Assembly (NCBI GenBank): GCA_051649305.1
Contig: JBOFGV010000125.1
Location: 3,702 to 67,701 of the forward strand
DNA: 64,000 nt
Direction: 5' to 3'
DNA from: JADCCX01 sp051649305
Lineage (GTDB): Bacteria > Pseudomonadota > Alphaproteobacteria > Rhizobiales > Beijerinckiaceae
Shown: positions 63,701-64,000 of the stretch, one piece after another
Layout of the letters: each line of letters starts with the position of its first letter
Position numbering within the stretch: position 1 is the first letter of the stretch
Program-made: the position numbers and the translations under genes
Notes under the pieces: model-generated
The model's database searches: none
What the model was told of the DNA's origin: nothing
What the model saw: the letters and a program-made list of their open reading frames with translations, nothing else

Positions 63701-64000
63701 GCGTTATTGATATGGCAGCGGTTCTTGTCGCAGTGAAGGCGAATATGGGCCCAACCGCCAGCATGGCGGATGTGATTGCACAGGTCTGGGATTTCCTGGA
63801 CGACAACTATGTTGTCAACAATGGCAATATCGATAACAACAAGGCGTTCATTTATCTCGGCATTGAGTACGCCAAGTATCTCAATCTCGGCGGTCGCCCG
63901 CTGACGGACGTCATCGTCAAGTATACCCCAGACAACAACGCCGACGGCATTCCCCAGCGGTTGCAGAACATGCATGACAACCTGCTGGGCAACCTGAGCG
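60787..64000 (+). CDS. Giant VCBS/cadherin-repeat surface protein, C-terminus outside window
   Basis: Open from the ATG at 60787 (gagga 7 bases upstream) to the window end, 1071 codons so far. No Sec signal peptide (MNAPFFITGASSIVAQSVTEDGG), as in adhesins secreted by type I systems. Residues about 15-135, 136-260 and 261-384 are VCBS-type repeats ending in GANDAPVF, GTADA or GENDAPVF; 385-500 and 500-597 are further cadherin-like or Ig-like repeats (NDGTYTITPAANYNGPITLTYTVSDG). A non-repeat block follows (598-817), then another repeat (818-918, PNANFNGAATFTYVLSDG), then a unique region beginning GDAFEGGSLDNV and continuing to the cut. Likely a biofilm or attachment protein; an enzymatic domain further on is possible. 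Confidence 0.85.
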   Translation, partial: MNAPFFITGASSIVAQSVTEDGGTYTFTNSFLFGDDSPTDFHGLDAIIPVSGTGPGPALPLGTLTALITDDDLGSGDPDGTISWTYTVSNSAIQFLAVGQQRTETFNIPVVDGQGNITLMPVTITITGANDAPVFTSSTGGPVVLTEDSFGAPATGSISFNDIDVLDTHTAVVSVAKGGVIAGLTLDDTALAALLQTTMTSTTTDATGSVAWTFTGTDAQFQYLDVGQILNLTYTIKIADGSGAFFTRDVAVTITGTADAATIAVVNRADVAEANTTTMVNFNIADQVTITDDDASDVADDYIDGSGVLSILSALTPPSGTLLSLITFDAGTGAVSYDRAAFNWLASGQSVTYYIAFNAQSGDDGVVAKTLAFKITGENDAPVFSSPGFNLLYIDTAGDNTFGPLGSTLTATDADTANTKTFGIDGSVASTNASFTVMKAGTYGTLHVNASTGAFEFVPTDAAIEARKTNATETFTFTVSDGTTTTNQTLTVSIGGENDAPRGTPTASLAAGTEDVAYTVTAASLLQGFTDAESDTLSISTLTSSNGTVVNNNDGTYTITPAANYNGPITLTYTVSDGAATLAGQTRTFTVGAVNDVDTFVANTTLNSGVLTGGNLRIGSGIPGSGFAVVTDATDAPGLEIGLNAGHRFTGERPVDMALDPTGRTYVVASGTTLGTPQGSSNTNDDAWARWNFQFSIGTDTDGGTVKTIGDYNIVFTLSTLDSNSANPVTRVTWTIDQLAAQIAAGPGGATAAAAFLNQTVFQGSENFEYILTAANAAGYNFDPAAAGRYRVSVEVRDEGNNSILAENFINIVVNPAPVAGNDTLAATEDTVSIFTVAMLTGNDTDAEGNPLVIHSVTSGAGGTAELLSDGTIKFTPNANFNGAATFTYVLSDGRAFNNLSNTATVTVNVAPVNDAPVITSAAQTGDAFEGGSLDNVVMAGDNPSLTNGFEPGVNRDTFIVSAINTNTAVSGVIDMAAVLVAVKANMGPTASMADVIAQVWDFLDDNYVVNNGNIDNNKAFIYLGIEYAKYLNLGGRPLTDVIVKYTPDNNADGIPQRLQNMHDNLLGNLS

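Overview
The window reads as chromosome of an alphaproteobacterium, most likely Hyphomicrobiales (rhizobia/Brucella relatives). The hom-glpX-recJ block, the GumC-type polysaccharide co-polymerase, the ureD-ureA-ureB-ureC order, the ttuD/ttuE-like glycerate kinase/pyruvate kinase pair and the dense, moderately GC-rich coding all fit that group. Genus cannot be fixed from the sequence alone. There is no rRNA, CRISPR array, transposase or integrase. Three tRNA genes are present: Glu-UUC, Arg-ACG, and a CAU tRNA that is probably Ile2.

Layout. 1-5.0 kb: housekeeping (end of homoserine dehydrogenase, an exported phytase-like esterase, GlpX, RecJ). 5.1-8.4 kb: tRNA-Glu followed by a lone RTX protein; a 14-bp copy of the tRNA 3' end lies beyond it, so the gene looks like a small islet inserted at the tRNA. 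8.6-17.9 kb: an eight-gene minus-strand operon (branched-chain-type ABC importer plus acyl-CoA dehydrogenase, MDR reductase and acyl-CoA synthetase) read divergently from a LysR regulator, which looks like uptake and CoA activation of an unknown carboxylic acid. 18.1-25.9 kb: a hexuronate regulon (gntR-uxuA facing uxaC-dctPQM-uxuB) around an 18-bp perfect palindrome. 26-27 kb: a small membrane protein and a lytic transglycosylase. 27.4-31.6 kb: UbiA-type phosphoribosyltransferase, DprE1-like oxidase and a GT-C-like membrane protein, resembling a polyprenyl-phospho-arabinose pathway without its DprE2 reductase. 31.8-38.6 kb: a GMC oxidoreductase facing an oligopeptide-type ABC importer with a fused double ATPase.

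38.6-48.1 kb is an exopolysaccharide locus: three glycosyltransferases, a DUF6492 protein, Wzy-like polymerase, GumC/Wzz-like co-polymerase, Wzx-like flippase and a secreted GH10 xylanase. 48.3-52.5 kb is a urease structural operon with two unexpected exported proteins between ureA and ureB, one FmdE-like and one a single-helix HupE-like mini-protein. A large palindromic repeat separates ureB from ureC, and ureEFG are not found in the window. 52.5-55.8 kb: an orphan exported protein, a membrane-anchored TAXI protein without TRAP permeases, and a conserved-looking hypothetical. 56-60 kb: tRNA, glycerate 2-kinase, GntR regulator and pyruvate kinase, with paired CCATGG sites at identical spacing before both enzyme genes. 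From 60.8 kb to the window end runs a giant VCBS/cadherin-repeat surface protein, cut off at its C-terminus.

The leads most worth a second look are the two extra proteins inside the urease operon, the tRNA-linked RTX islet, the degenerate HAD domain on the UbiA enzyme, the CCATGG regulon, and the two-helix TAXI protein. All functional calls come from reading motifs and context; no database search was run.
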